Source: Parvularia atlantis | Lineage: Eukaryota; Opisthokonta; Rotosphaerida | NCBI GenBank assembly: GCA_943704415.1 | Contig: CALSCO010000261.1 | Span: 1 to 44,174, forward strand | Length of the DNA: 44,174 bases | Direction: 5' to 3' | In this document: piece after piece, positions 1 to 11,473 of the stretch | How positions within the stretch are numbered: the stretch's first letter is position 1 | Layout of the letters: every line of letters starts with the position of its first letter | The notes under the pieces: generated by a model | The model's input: the letters and a program-made list of their open reading frames with translations, nothing else | Database searches by the model: none | Told to the model about the DNA's origin: nothing | Position numbers and translations under genes: made by a program

Positions 1-2446
1 GGCGGCGTGTCGTACAGCGGCGCGTGCGTGCAGACGACGACCACGGTGTTCAACTACCTGCTGCAGTGGTGCCTCACGCCGTCGGTGCGCGGCGCCCGCC
101 TGCTTACCTTGCGCCGTCTCATGCGATGCGCGCCCGCGCACATCAGAGCTCGTTCGCGTACTGCGGCGCACAGCCGGTCAACAACACGGAACTGCCATCC
201 GGTGCCCCCACGTCGTCTCCCAGTGCGTCGATCGCTGCTGCGAGCACGGTGAGTTGCTGACGCGTGCCGTGCGCACAGCGCCCGAGGGTGAAACGAGTGG
301 CAACAGCGCCGTCGTGGGTGCTGCGGTCGGCGCCTCGTTCGGCTTCGTGGCCATCGCGGGCATCCTGTTTGCGGTGATCTGGTTCACGCGACGCAAGCCC
401 ACGCCCAAGAACGCGTACGAGAGCGCCGAGTCGACCGTCAGCATCGCGCCGTCGGCCCTGCCCGCGGGCTTTGGTGGCGCCGGCCTCACGCAGACGAGCG
501 CGACGCACATCACACAGACGCACGTCTCAACCATGGGCTCGACCAAGGTGCATGGGCGCAGGCGTGTGTGCTTGGCGCTGTGTGCTGATGCGGCGTGTGC
601 GCGCGCAGCTCTCGGGCTCGTCGGGCAGCAACACCAACACCAACATCTCCGGCGGCCAGCAGCAGCACTCGATATACTCGGTCGGCAACACCAAGACGAG
701 CGTGTCGTCGGGCGGCAGCGTGCGTGATCGTCGTGCGCGGGCAGCTTTGCTGGGCTCACGCGCGTTGCACAGGGCGGCTACCGTCCCGACTTCCAGGGCC
801 GCATGGCCAACGTGCCGCTGCCGCTGTCCGGCGCGGGCGGCGCCGTGGGCGGCACGGAGATGACCGTGCTCAACACGCAGCTCGGTGCGTGTGCGCCCCT
901 CAGCGAACGCTCGTGCGCGGCTGCTGACCTCCCGCCCGCCCGCCCGCCCCCTCCGTGCACAGAAAAGTCGCTCCCGGGCTTCCTGATGCTCTCGGACCTG
1001 TCGTCGCAGATCCGCCTCGGCCGCGTGATCAACGCTGGCGCGGCCGGCACGCTGTACGAGGTGCGTGCGGCGGCAGCGGTGGCACAAGCGGCATGGCCGG
1101 TCGCTCACGCGGTGCCACAGGGCTTTGTCGTCGACCCGAACCTGCGCGCGCGTGCCGGCGAAGAGCGCGTGGCCGTCAAGACCGTGCGCTGTGCGTTACG
1201 CGCGCGCTGCCGCTGCGGCTGTTGCTGCTCACGCGGGTGCAGACCCGAACCACACACCCGAGCAGGCACTCGAGGCGTTCCACCACGAGATCACGGCGAT
1301 GTGGTCGCTGTCGTTCCACCCGAACGTCGTCAAGCTGATCGCGTTCGATGACGCAACGACGAGCATGGTGCAGCCGCTTTACGACGTGCGTCCGCGTGTC
1401 TCGGTTGCTGAGGCCGGCCGCGCTCAGCCAATGTGCGCGCGCGCAGGGCGACCTCGACAACTTCCTGCACAAAAACCCGGACCGCCTCAACCTTGACGAC
1501 GTCATGCGGCTGCACCTGATTGTCTGCGTCGCCAAGGTGCGCACGCAGGGCAGATGGGCGCCAGGCAGGGGCTGACGTCGCCGCAGGGCATGGCCGAGAT
1601 CCACAACCTCGGCATCGTCCACCGCGACCTCAAGTGCGCCAACGTGCTGCTGCGCTGGCTGCCGCAGCTGGACCTGCCCGAGGTGGTCATCATCGGTGCG
1701 GCCGCACGGGCTGCGTGAGCTGCTGGTGGCGAGGTGCTCACGGCCGGCCGGCCCGCGCAGACTTTGGTATCGCGCGCATCGCCGAGAACCACAAGGTCGC
1801 GGGTCGGCGCGAGTTTGACATGTTTGGTCTGTCGCCGCGCTACGCCGCACCCGAGGTGCGGTGCGCCAGCGCGAGCTCGTGCGCGGACCTGACGCTCGGG
1901 GGCGCGCGGTAGGCGTTCGCGCGGTACTACATGAAGGACCCGGAGGAGCAGTCGACCGAGCTGCAGAAGAAGTCGGACGTTTACTCGTTCGGCGTCATGG
2001 TCTGGGAGATCCTGTGCCGGCGCATCCCGTGGGACGGCATGACGTGCGTGGGGCTCTTTGCGCCGAGCAACCGACTGACACGCGTGTGCACACGCAGGGC
2101 CGAGCAGATCCAGATGAATGTGCGGTCGGGCGTGATCCTGCCCGCGCCCGCACAGCCCATGACACCGAACGTCGTGCAGGTGTGCAACGCGGCCTCGCCC
2201 CGCCGCCCGCTGCCCGGCGCTGATCGCCTGTTGCGTGCGCGCAGTTGGCGATGACGACGCTGTGGCGCGCGTGCAGCCAGATGGACCCGCAGGGCCGTCC
2301 GGGCTTTGCGCTCATCGTCGAGAAGGTGCGCCGGTCGCACACGCGCCGCGCGTCTTCACGCGGACGGCGCGCAGCTCGGCGTGGTCGTGCGCGAGCTCAA
2401 CAACCAGCTGCTCAAGACGCAGTTCGACCAGAAGCAGCGCAAGTGA
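1..2446 (+). CDS. Receptor-like TKL protein kinase, 3' part
   Basis: About 15 exons are visible; the start lies outside the window. The visible product begins with the end of a Cys-containing ectodomain (QWC near position 75, YCG near 158), then a Ser/Thr-rich stalk and one membrane helix (exon 279-547, core VAIAGILFAVIWF followed by RRK). A Gly/Ser/Asn-rich linker leads to a complete kinase domain: VAVKT (beta-3 Lys, near 1170-1190), HRDLKCAN (near 1620-1640), DFG split by an intron as IID/FGIARI, an APE-like AAPE, and the late motif WRACSQMDPQGRP. All catalytic residues are present, so an active kinase is expected. HRDLKxxN and the final W...RP are typical of the tyrosine-kinase-like (TKL) group. 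It ends LKTQFDQKQRK. Ligand and pathway are unknown. The ectodomain/stalk/helix order resembles the protein at 40799-43829. Confidence 0.85.
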
Positions 2447-2678
2447 TGGCCGGCGCGTGCCTGTTGCGGTTTTCTTTTCCTTCTTTTCTCCCTCCCTTCC
2501 TGTTTGTCCCCGCGCACTCTCGGTCAGTTCTGGAACTCGCTGCATCGCAGACCGGTGGGGCTCTGGGCGCAGACGAGCGAGTGCGCGCACGCAGCAAGCA
2601 CAGCAATCGATGCACATCTGGCACACACGCAGCGCACATCACGCATTTCGCAGTGCGGCGGCCGGCCGCGTGGCCACG
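2447..2678. other. Spacer with pyrimidine tract
   Basis: No gene is seen between the kinase stop and the PWP1 start. Positions 2469-2512 are an almost pure C/T tract, unlike the surrounding C/G-rich DNA. It could be 3' processing signal of the kinase gene or promoter of PWP1; the sequence does not decide. Confidence 0.4.
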
Positions 2679-5147
2679 ATGATCACGGCGCTTGGCTGGG
2701 TGCGGCGCGGCGTGGCGCAGCGCAACCCGCAGCGCTTCGAGCCGAGCCCGGACCAGCTGGCCGAGCTGACGGCGCAGGCCGACGCCGACGCGGCCGCCTT
2801 CGAGCGCGGCGGCGCGGGCGACGACGACGACGAGGGCGAGGGGGACGAGTGGGAGGACGAGGACGACTCGGACAGCGACGACGACGACGACGACGAGCAG
2901 CAGCAGGGCGAGGGCGAGGGCGAGGACGCGGATGCCGAGGCGGAGCAGGGCATGGATGCCGACGCCGACGGCGCGGACGACGCCGAGCCGGCCGCGGCCG
3001 CTGACGCGATGGATACGGACGACCTGCGTGAGTACAACCTCGACACGTACGACGACGAGCCGTCGGGTGCGCGGGCGTGCCGCTCCCCCAGGTGACCGGT
3101 ACGCTCACTGCGCCGCCCGCCCGCAGACCTGAACATCTTCGGCTCGCTCAAGGGCCTGCAATACTACCCGAGCAACTCGCAGGACCCGTACATCACGCTC
3201 AAGGACGAGGCCGACAGCGACCCGGAGGAGGACGACCTCGTGGTCGAGCCCACCGACAGCCTCATCCTCGCGGCCAAGACCGAGGACGACATCAGCCACC
3301 TCGAGGTCTACGTGTACGAGGAGGCCGAGGAGAACCTGTTCCTGCACCACGAGCTGCTCCTGCCGTCGCTGCCGCTCTGTCTCGAGTGGATGAGCTTCAA
3401 TGTGAACGAGCCGAGCTCGGCGGGTGCGCGTGGCAGCCCGGCTGTCGCACGCGTCCTGAGCACTGGCTGCGCGCAGGCAACTTTGTCGCCATGGGCACGT
3501 TCCAGCCCGAGATCGAGATCTGGAACCTGGACGTAATCGACGCGCTGTACCCGTACGCGACGCTCGGCAAGGCGCCCGAGGGCCACAAGAGGCGCAAGAA
3601 CAAGGTGCAGCGCGTGCGGCTTGACTGCCCGCGCGCCTCACGCCCCGTGGCCCGCAGGTGCATGCCGACTACCACACGGACGCGGTGCTCGGGTTGAGCT
3701 GGAACAAGGCCCACCAGTGCGTGCGGCGTGCGCGGGGGCGCGAGCACGCCGGGCCGACGCACGTGTGCGCAGAAACATGATGGCGAGCGCCTCGGCCGAC
3801 ACGAGCGTCAAGCTGTGGGACATGGCGCAGACCAAGTGCCTGCGGTCTTTCACGCAGCACGGCGACAAGGTGCGTGCGCACACACGAGGGTGGAGACTGC
3901 TGACACGCAGAACGACGTGCGTACGGCACAGGTGCAGTCGGTGGCGTGGAACCCGAGCGAGACGACGGCGCTGCTGTCCGGGTCCTTCGACAAGACCGTC
4001 AAGGCACGTACGCATGCGCCCGCAGATGCCAGCGTCTGTCGCTGACCGCACGCAGGTCATGGACGTAAGAGCACCGGGCGAGGTGCTGTCGTGGGCGGTG
4101 ACGGCGGACGTCGAGACGAGCAAGTGGAACCCGTTCGCGCCGCAGCACTTCCTCGTGCGGTCGACGCGCACTGCCCGCTTGCGCGTTGCTGACGGCCGGT
4201 GTGTGCGCGCACAGGTGAGCACCGAGGATGGCCTGATCACATACTTCGATGCGCGTGTCTCTGGGTGCGTGCGGCGCCGAACGCACCTTAGTGCTCGCAG
4301 CTCACCGCGACGCGCAGGTCGCGGCCGCTGTTCACGCTGTCGGCGCACGAGGACGCCGTGTGCGGCGTCGAGTTCAACCCGCTGGTGCGCGCGTGCAGCG
4401 GGGCGACGGGGAACACGCACTGACAAGCGCGATGCGGACAGATCCGCGACTGCCTCGTCACGTGCTCGTTCGACAAGACGGTCAAGCTGTGGGACCTCGA
4501 GGGCCAGCGGCCGTCACTCGTGCACACGCGTGACATGGGCCTGGTACGCAGCGGGCCCGGTTTGCGGAGGGCAGGCTGACGCGCGCCGCTTGCGCAGGGC
4601 AAGCTTTTCTCGTGCAGTTTCTGCCCCGACTCGCCCATGGTTGTGGCCGTGGCGGGCGGGAAGGGCAAGGTGCGTGCGCGCGGACGCTGATGGGCCTCGC
4701 CTGACCTCGGCGCGCAGATCGAGGTGTTTGACGCGGGGCAACTCGCGCCCGTGAAGCGCCAGTTTGGCGCGCGCATCGACGCAGCTGTGGCCGCAACGGC
4801 CGCCACGCCCACCGTACACGCGGTCGCAGCAGCAGCAGCAGCAGCAGGCGCACCTGGGCCTGCCAAGGGCAAGGTGCGCGTGCTTGCACGGTGGGCCCGC
4901 TGGCGTGACTGACGCGGGGCGTTCGCACAAGGCCGCGTTCAAGCTTACGGACCGCCTCACGGCCGAGGCCACCGCGCGGCTCGACGCCCAGGCGGCGCTC
5001 GCGGCGAGCCCGTCGCCGGCCACCGCGTCGGATGCCGGCACGAACGGCGTCGGCAGCGGGAGCAGCGGCGGCAGCGGCGGCGGCGGCGGCGGCGGCAAGA
5101 AGAAGAAGAAGAAGAGCAAGGCCCAAGATGGCATGTCGAGCAAATGA
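2679..5147 (+). CDS. PWP1: PWP1 homolog, WD-repeat ribosome-biogenesis factor
   Basis: Thirteen exons. The start gives [14 protein letters not shown], matching the conserved PWP1 N-terminus (AWVRxGVA). An acidic Asp/Glu stretch (about residues 45-120) follows, then [20 protein letters not shown] and WD repeats with [61 protein letters not shown] and LVHTRDMGL. Each has a direct counterpart in human PWP1. The C-terminus is Gly-rich and then a Lys run ending KAQDGMSSK, a likely nucleolar-type basic tail. PWP1 proteins act in rRNA transcription and large-subunit assembly in the nucleolus. The intron 4004-4055 starts with GC, not GT (AAG/GCACGT). The last intron (from 4875) ends in AAG rather than the usual CAG. 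Confidence 0.95.
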
Positions 5148-5302
5148 TGAATGGTTTGCCTTTCTACAAGTGAACGCGCTGTGCGCTCACTTGCGCCGCA
5201 GCAGCGAGCGACCATGTCGCAAAACTGAGGGATTTCGCCAGTTGTAGATCTGGGAACGCCATTACTAACCGCGCACACATACGCCCGCGCCTGCCGCCTG
5301 CA

Positions 5303-7754
5303 ATGGCGGACGCGCGCGCTGTCACCGATGTCGCGGCTGCGGCCGCCGCGGGCGACTGGGCGGCGGCGGCGGGCCACCTGCGCGCGCTGGCCCGTGCGGA
5401 TCGGCCTCGCGTGCGTGTCGCAAGCCGTGCGCATCGTGGTTGCTCACTGGTCGCGGTGCAGGTCGCGTACAACCTCGCCGTTGCGCAGTACCGCGCGGAT
5501 GGGCGCACCGATGCGCTCGCGGCGCTGGTCGGCGGCGTGCCCGAGGCGCACAAGGCCGCGGCGCACTGCGCCCTCGCGATCGCGCACTACCGGCAGGGGC
5601 GGCTGGACGCGGCGCGGGGCGTGCTTGAGCGGCTCGTGCCCGCGCTGGACGCGGTCGACGACGACGTCGCGCTGAGCGCCTCCCTGCTGCTCGTCGAGGT
5701 CGCGCTGCGGCAGGGCGACGTCGAGCGCGCGCGCCAGGCCGTCGCGCTCACCGAGCAGCGCTTCTTGGGACTGCTGGCCGGCACGCGCGCCCGCGAGATG
5801 CCGTGCGACGTCTGACCGAGCGCATGCGCGAAACAGAGGGCGGCAAGGGCGCGCACGGCACTGCTGACAACGACGAGGACGAGGACGACGCGAACGAGGA
5901 CGAGGACGGGGGCGCGGCGTCCGCTGCACCTGCTGTCGCCAGCGTCGCCCTCGGCAACGTCGCGCTACTGCTGCACCTGTACAAGGTGTGCTGTGCCTCG
6001 CCGCGGCGGCCGTGCTGACTGACCGTGTGCGCGCACCAAGGCCCGCCTGTCGCTGCAGATGCGCTCGCTGCGCCAGGCGCGCCGCGAGGTCAAGGCCGCG
6101 CTGGCCATCGACCGGCGCAACCCGACGGCGCTCTTCCTGAAGGCACGCAGCCAGCTGTGCGCGCCAAAGTGCCAAAGCTCCCGCGCAGGCCTACGCCGAG
6201 TGTCTGCGGCACAACGCCAAGAAGAGCGTGCGCATACTGCACATCACGCAGCGCTCGTCCGCGGCCGCCACGTACGTCTGCGTTGTGCGGTGCCCGCTCA
6301 CTGACACTACGCACGCGCGTCAGCTCATCGCGCGCCATCTACATCAGCAACCTCGGCGGCGTGTACTTGCAGCAGCGGCGATTCGCGGCGGCGACACTGC
6401 TGCTGCATCAGGCCGCAACGGGAGGTGCGCCCATTGCGATGCACCGCGCGCCGTGCGGGACCGACACAGGTTTCGCCTCAGGCGCGTCTGAATTGCAGCA
6501 GTTTCAGCTCGGCGCATCCCCGCTGCTGCCGAGCGCGCCATCACCGGCGACGTGGGCAGCGTTCCAGCTTGGCACAGCGCTCGTGCTGCGCGGCGCCGGC
6601 GCGGACGCGTTGCGCGTGCTGCTCGACGTGCAGGCCGTCAGCGATAGCTTGCTCGTGCGTCTGCGCCTGGGCGAGGCCACGCTGCTCGTGCTCGACAGCG
6701 ACAGCGCGCCGGTGCGGCCGCATCTCGCATCCGTGTGCGCGCGCGCTGCTGACTCACGCTGCCGCCCCACAGACCGTCGCTGCAGTCGCCGCGCTGTTGC
6801 GCAAGCACGGCCACGCGAGCAAGGACGACGCCATCGGTGCACTCGCGGGCTTTGCGGCCGTATGCTTCGAGAGCGTCAGCGCGGCCGAGGCGAATGTGCC
6901 GGGGCTGGCCGAGCTGCGTGTGGCCGCGCACTGCGGGTGCGGGTGCGCCGTCTACTGGCGCTGGCGCTGATGCGCGGTGCACGCCAGCCTCGCCCGCGCG
7001 TGCCTGCGAGTGCGACGGCTGGACGACGCGATTACGCACGCGGCTGCCGTGCTCGGCGTGGGCGGCGGTGGTGCCGCGAGCAAGCGTCTGCACGGCTACC
7101 TCGCGTGCGCCCGGCTTGCGTCCTTCGCCGTGCTGTGCTGACTGCCTTCACTCAGTGACGCCGCGCTCTGCGTCGCGCACGCCTGTGCGGCGCTTGGTCG
7201 AGCCGCGGACGCTGTGCCGGTGCTGAACACGCGCATCCAGGTGCGTGTGACGTGCCGGGACTGCTGCGAGGTGACGCACGATCGCCGGCAGGAAGTCGAG
7301 GCGAACGGGTACGAGGCCCTGCGCGCGTCCTTGCGGCTGTGCCTGGCGGCGGTACTCGCTCACCTGGGCCGTCACGCCGACGTGCTGCGCGTGCTGGACC
7401 CGCTGCTGGTGCCGCACCAGCCAGGTGCGCTGCGGTGCTGGCGCGCGCATCAGGCGTGCTTACGGCGTGCGCCGTCCAGCGCCGCCGGCGTGGCTCGACG
7501 TGCGCAAGGGCGCTGTGCCGCCGTGGATGGCAGCGAGCTATGCGCCGTCCGTGCGCGTGTCGCCGGCGGTGGCAGACGCGCCGCAGCGGTTGCAGGTGGT
7601 CACGCTGTACGTTCACAGCCTGCTGCACGTCGGTGCGTGCGCAAAGGCTGCCTGTTGTCGTGCGCGCATGCTCACAGCGCACGCAGGCGAGAGCGGGCGT
7701 GCGCTGGACGTGCTGCGCGCAAACCGACACGAGACAGGCAGCGCGCAGTGGTAG
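5303..7754 (+). CDS. CNOT10: CNOT10 homolog, CCR4-NOT complex subunit
   Basis: About 13 exons; start MADARAVTDVAAAAAAGDWA, end ETGSAQW. The protein is a TPR solenoid of Ala/Leu-rich helical pairs. The first blocks (AYNLAVAQYRADG, CALAIAHYRQGRLDAARGVL, LLVEVALRQGDVERARQA) follow the CNOT10 pattern, as do a mid-protein acidic insert (near 5860-5910), the block YISNLGGVYLQQRRFAAATLL and the C-terminal block TLYVHSLLHVGESGRALDVL. CNOT10 with CNOT11 forms a module of the CCR4-NOT mRNA deadenylase in the cytoplasm. Two introns are GC-AG: 5781-5836 and 6143-6188. Only these splits keep the frame. The exon edges between about 6840 and 7190 are my least certain in this gene. The identification rests on family pattern and length rather than one diagnostic motif. 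Confidence 0.7.
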
Positions 7755-7782
7755 TGCACACGCACGAATGTGCTGTACAAAC

Positions 7783-10700
7783 GTTTACAGGCCCCCAAAC
7801 TCGCTCATGGCTGCCGCCGCGCGCGTGAACACGTCGACGCGCTCGCGTGCCCGCCTCCGCTGCTCGTCGACCGCGGGATCCTCGCGCAGCAGCTCGTCCA
7901 GCTGGGCGTCGTCGCGGATGAGCTCGGTGCGCAGTCTGTCTCGTACGCGCGCGTTCAGCGGTTGCGTTGCGGCGGCGGGCTGTGGCGCACCGCCGGTGCA
8001 GCTCGCGCTTTATGAAGTTGACGAGGTAGCACATGATCGCCTTGGGCACGGCGTCCTCGATCGTGCGCCGCACGATCACAAAGTACGCGATGATCAGTGC
8101 GCCTGCCGCACCACAAGTAAGCGTGCTGCACAACCGAGCAGCTGCGCACATACGCAGAATCTCGATCTCGGCGCTCTCACGGTCGGTCACCTGCGCCTGA
8201 ACGATGCGTTGCGCATTGTGGGGTGTCAGCAGGCAGCAAGGCAGCACGACGGCGCTGCCGCACTAGCGTCGACGTGATGGCCGCGGCGGTCCCGTCCGTG
8301 ATCGCCGGCTGCGTGGCCGAGCGCGGCCGCTGCACCTGCGCACCGTTAATCACTGCAAAGCACCCGGACACGCCGCACCGGCTCGCCCCCGCCGCTGACG
8401 CCGAGTGCGCCGAAAAGCATGCCGAGCAGGTTGCCGCCGCTGCCCGCGCCACTGCACCGTGTCGTGCGGGTCAGCGCAGGCAGCACGGGCAAAGCGCGTG
8501 CGCGCACGTCTGCTTGGAGGCGGCGAGCACGGTCTGGTGCCGCTGCGTCGCCTGGTAGGCCACGGCCTCGGGCACAAAGTCGCGGTGCTTGGTGTTGATG
8601 TGCGCGAGCTCGATCTGCGCATGGACGGCTGAGCGACGCGGCCGTTGTGCAAACGCGCAGGCGCACGTCGATCAGGCTGTCGATCATCGCGACCGTCGGC
8701 CCCAGGCCCTCCTTCTGCAGCGCGGCCGCGAGCTGGCCGATGCGGCGCTGCAGCTCCGGAAAGCGCACAAGGTCCTGCTGATGGCGTCAGTCGCGCGCGT
8801 CTGATGCGCGGGCGGGCGGGCGGCGCACCCGCGGCTGCGCCTGCACGACGATCTTGGTCACCTCGTCCGACACGAGCTGCGCGCACTGCCGGCTCGGTGC
8901 GCGCAGGCGCTCCAGCTGGCGCTTGACGAGCGTCTCGAAGGCGGCGTCCGGGATGAATAGCGACTGCTGTGCGCCCTGCGAGCCCATGCCGCGAACCGCT
9001 CAGCAGCGCCGCAGTCGCTTGCACTGCGTACGCACGCCGCAGTTGCGCAGCGCCATGCGCAGGTCTTGCGTCGTCAGGCCCGCGCACGGGTCCGTTTCCT
9101 CGAGCTCCCTCTGAAAGCGGTCACGGAAGATGCTGGCGATGCGCGCGCCGCCGACACTGCGTTGCGCGCGTGCGCGTGTGACTATGAGGCGCGCACGCCG
9201 TGTCTGTGCGTACATCTCGTTGCCGCCCAGGTCCGCGCGCCCGTCGATCAGCGCGGCAAACACGGCAGCGAAGGCGTCGATCTGCTGGAGCAGCGCGGCC
9301 ATCTGCGCCGCCGCGAGGCACGTCAGCGAGCGGTTGTTGTTGGCACAAACGCGGCGGCGCACCTTTTGCGTGCGCGACTGCACCGGCTCGCCGTACAGGA
9401 GCATGCGACGCTGCGCCTGATCGAGTTGCTCGTGCACGCGCATGCGAATCGTCGGCAGCTGGGCGTGGATGCTGCTGACGAGCAGCTGCGCAGGCCAGTC
9501 AGCGACAACGACAGCGTTGCGCGCGCGTACCTGGTTGAGCTCGCGCGACAGGTTCGCCGTGCCGCAGCGGTGCGCGATCGGGGCGTAGGCCGGGTGCGCG
9601 CGGAAGTACTTCTCCTCGGCCAGCAGCGACTCCCTGGCGTGCGGCGTCAGCGCGCCCGAGAACGCATGCTCGTCGCGCCGCACGCACTGCAGCGACCGCC
9701 CCGCGCGCGTGTCGTGCTGGCTGCGGTTGACAACGCCGACAAAGCCCAGCCGCAGCGGCACCTTGCGCCCGGCGAGGATCTCGGCCGCGTCCGTGCCGCG
9801 GTCCATCAGGTCGAGCTTGGTCAGGACGCCGATGGTGCGCTCCCCTGCGCCGCGCGGCATGAGGCGGCTTTGCTTGCGTGTGGCAGGCTGCGCACCGTCC
9901 GGGTCGAGCTCGGCTGCGAGGTTGAGCGACTCGGAGTTGGCGATGTCGACGTTGGCCGCCGAGACGGCAAGGATGATGCTGTTGGGCTGCTGGGCGTACC
10001 TGACGACGAGGTCGCGGATCTGCCGCGCGATGTTGGCAGGCTGGTTGCCGACGGGGATCTATGGTGTGTACGCGAACGGGTCAGCGACCGTTTGTGCACA
10101 CACGACGCCTCGGACGCACCTTTGTCAGCCCGGGCAGGTCCACGAGCGCGAGCGTGACGACCTTGGGCGAGCGGATCGTGAGCAGGATCGGTTCGGCGCT
10201 GATGGCCTTGGCCACGCCGCACTTGCGGTTCGTCTCCTGCGCGCGCCGGTGAGCATGGGCCGTTGCACACGCCGTCCGTGCCGCCCGCGCGCCTCCTCGA
10301 TCTCGCGCCGCATCTGGCCAAAGTCGTAGAAGCGGCGGCTCGGGACGTGCGCAAACTCGCCGTACTCCTCTGCGCGCGCGCCGGGTCGTTTCGGTCGTGG
10401 CGCAACGGTCGCCCGGCCGCCACCGACCTTGCGACTGCGGCGTGTGCACGAGCTGCAGCACGAGCGGGCGCCGCGTGACGATGTCGGCGCCGCGCGGCAG
10501 GAAGTCGCGCCCGACAAAGGCCTCGAGCACGGAGCTCTTGCCGGCGCTCTGGCTGTGGCGGATGCGGCGCGCGGCGTGTTGGGTGACTGCTTTTGCGGCG
10601 CGTACGCGTCCAACGCGCCTGCCCACGACGACGATCGACGGCAGCTGCAGCGGGTCGTCCTGCAGCGAGTCGGTGATGCCCTGTGCGGGCCTCAGTGCGG

Positions 10701-10787
10701 CGCGCGCGCGCACAGGCCAGCCTGCCAGCGGCGCACCCGCAGCTTGTTGAGCGCGACGATCAAGCGTGACGCGTCGCCGCTCGCCAT
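7783..10787 (-). CDS. Dynamin-related GTPase (Drp1/Dnm1/Vps1 type)
   Basis: About 18 exons. I chose the start at 10787 (MASGDASRLIVALNKL), which fits the dynamin N-terminal helix; an in-frame ATG at 10880 would add 31 residues. G1 is GSQSAGKSS, then GRDFLPRGADIVTRRPL (G2), DLPGLTK (G3), TKLDLMDRG (G4) and VNRSQ (G5). The middle domain (SIHAQLPTIRMRVHEQL, GGARIASIFRDRF) and GTPase effector domain (EDAVPKAIMCYLVNFIK ... LDELLREDPAVDEQRRRA) are complete. A Gly/Ser variable segment (GAGSGGNLLGMLFGALG) replaces a PH domain, so it is a membrane-fission DRP for mitochondria/peroxisomes or vacuole traffic rather than classical dynamin. Introns 10553-10618 and 10237-10292 are GC-AG. It is convergent with CNOT10, 28 bp between stop codons. 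Confidence 0.93.
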
Positions 10788-11473
10788 CTCTTCGCCGAGC
10801 ACCACAAAGGGGTAGGTCCTGGTAAGCACAAAATACACGAGGGCCGGGTACATCTCTCTGCGACTCGAGGGGGGTGCCACCTACCGACGTGGTATCAGGT
10901 CGGGTTCAGTCTTGGCGCCGGCGCTTGGGCTGCTGGCCGTTGTCGTTGGCAGGGCGGTCGCGGCACTGGGCCGCTCGAGGCCGCTCGAGGCCGACGGCGT
11001 GCAAGAAGACGGCCGGCACGCGTTCATATGTCCCTTGACCATGTGTCGCTGCACGGTGAAGGATGCCGTGAACGGACTTGACGCCCGACGTGTAGTACGA
11101 CGGGCTGGCTGTTGACGTGAAACGATGGCGCGCTCATCCTTCTCCCCACAGCGCCGCCAGAATCGCACACAACGCCACAGGCAACACAAACAGCATCCCT
11201 GGCACCCGCACAGCAAGCGGCGAGCCGCACGGTGGGCCGCACGGGCCACACGAGCCGCCCGCCCGCCGCGACCCGCCGTCACGCATCCTCCGCCATGCTG
11301 GCACGCGCGGCCGTCCACCTAGGCGCGTACGCCATGATGGAATACGCATGCGTACACGTAAGTGCATTAGTGTATGCTACCTGTGTACAAATGTTGTTAC
11401 TCAGCTGGCAAATGAACGTGAACTTAGGCTGAGCCGGCCGAAGAAAACAAGGAGGGTTGTACATAGGGGGGCT
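10788..11473. other. Long spacer between two minus-strand genes
   Basis: This is the only stretch over 300 bases without a supported gene. It separates the dynamin-related gene from the end of squalene monooxygenase. The left half stays GC-rich and the part 11335-11465 is clearly richer in A/T. A CTCGAGGCCG unit occurs twice in tandem near 10975-10994. One small minus-strand ORF with a hydrophobic segment is listed separately. Confidence 0.5.
11134..11286 (-). CDS. Possible small membrane protein ORF
   Basis: A 50-codon minus-strand ORF starts MRDGGSRRAGG and ends with a convincing hydrophobic stretch, MLFVLPVALCAILAALW, followed by GEG and stop. No family is recognised. It could be a real tail-anchored micro-protein, one exon of a small spliced gene continuing toward 10900, or chance coding in GC-rich spacer. 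The region 11335-11465 upstream of it is A/T-richer, as expected for intergenic sequence. Nothing else supports it. Confidence 0.2.
   Translation of the reverse strand: MRDGGSRRAGGSCGPCGPPCGSPLAVRVPGMLFVLPVALCAILAALWGEG

Noticed and set aside
2639-3151. Long antisense Ser-rich ORF opposite the acidic part of PWP1
   Set aside because: It is the complement of GAC/GAG codons in the acidic stretch, a common artefact in GC-rich genes; PWP1 explains the locus.
5803-5838. A 34-nt GT-AG intron in CNOT10 starting at GTGCGACG
   Set aside because: It breaks the frame; the GC-AG intron 5781-5836 joins LLA to EGGKGAHG in frame.
10788-10880. N-terminal extension of the dynamin-related protein from the ATG at 10880
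   Set aside because: The extra 31 residues are not dynamin-like; the family N-terminal helix starts at 10787. It cannot be fully excluded without 5' mapping.
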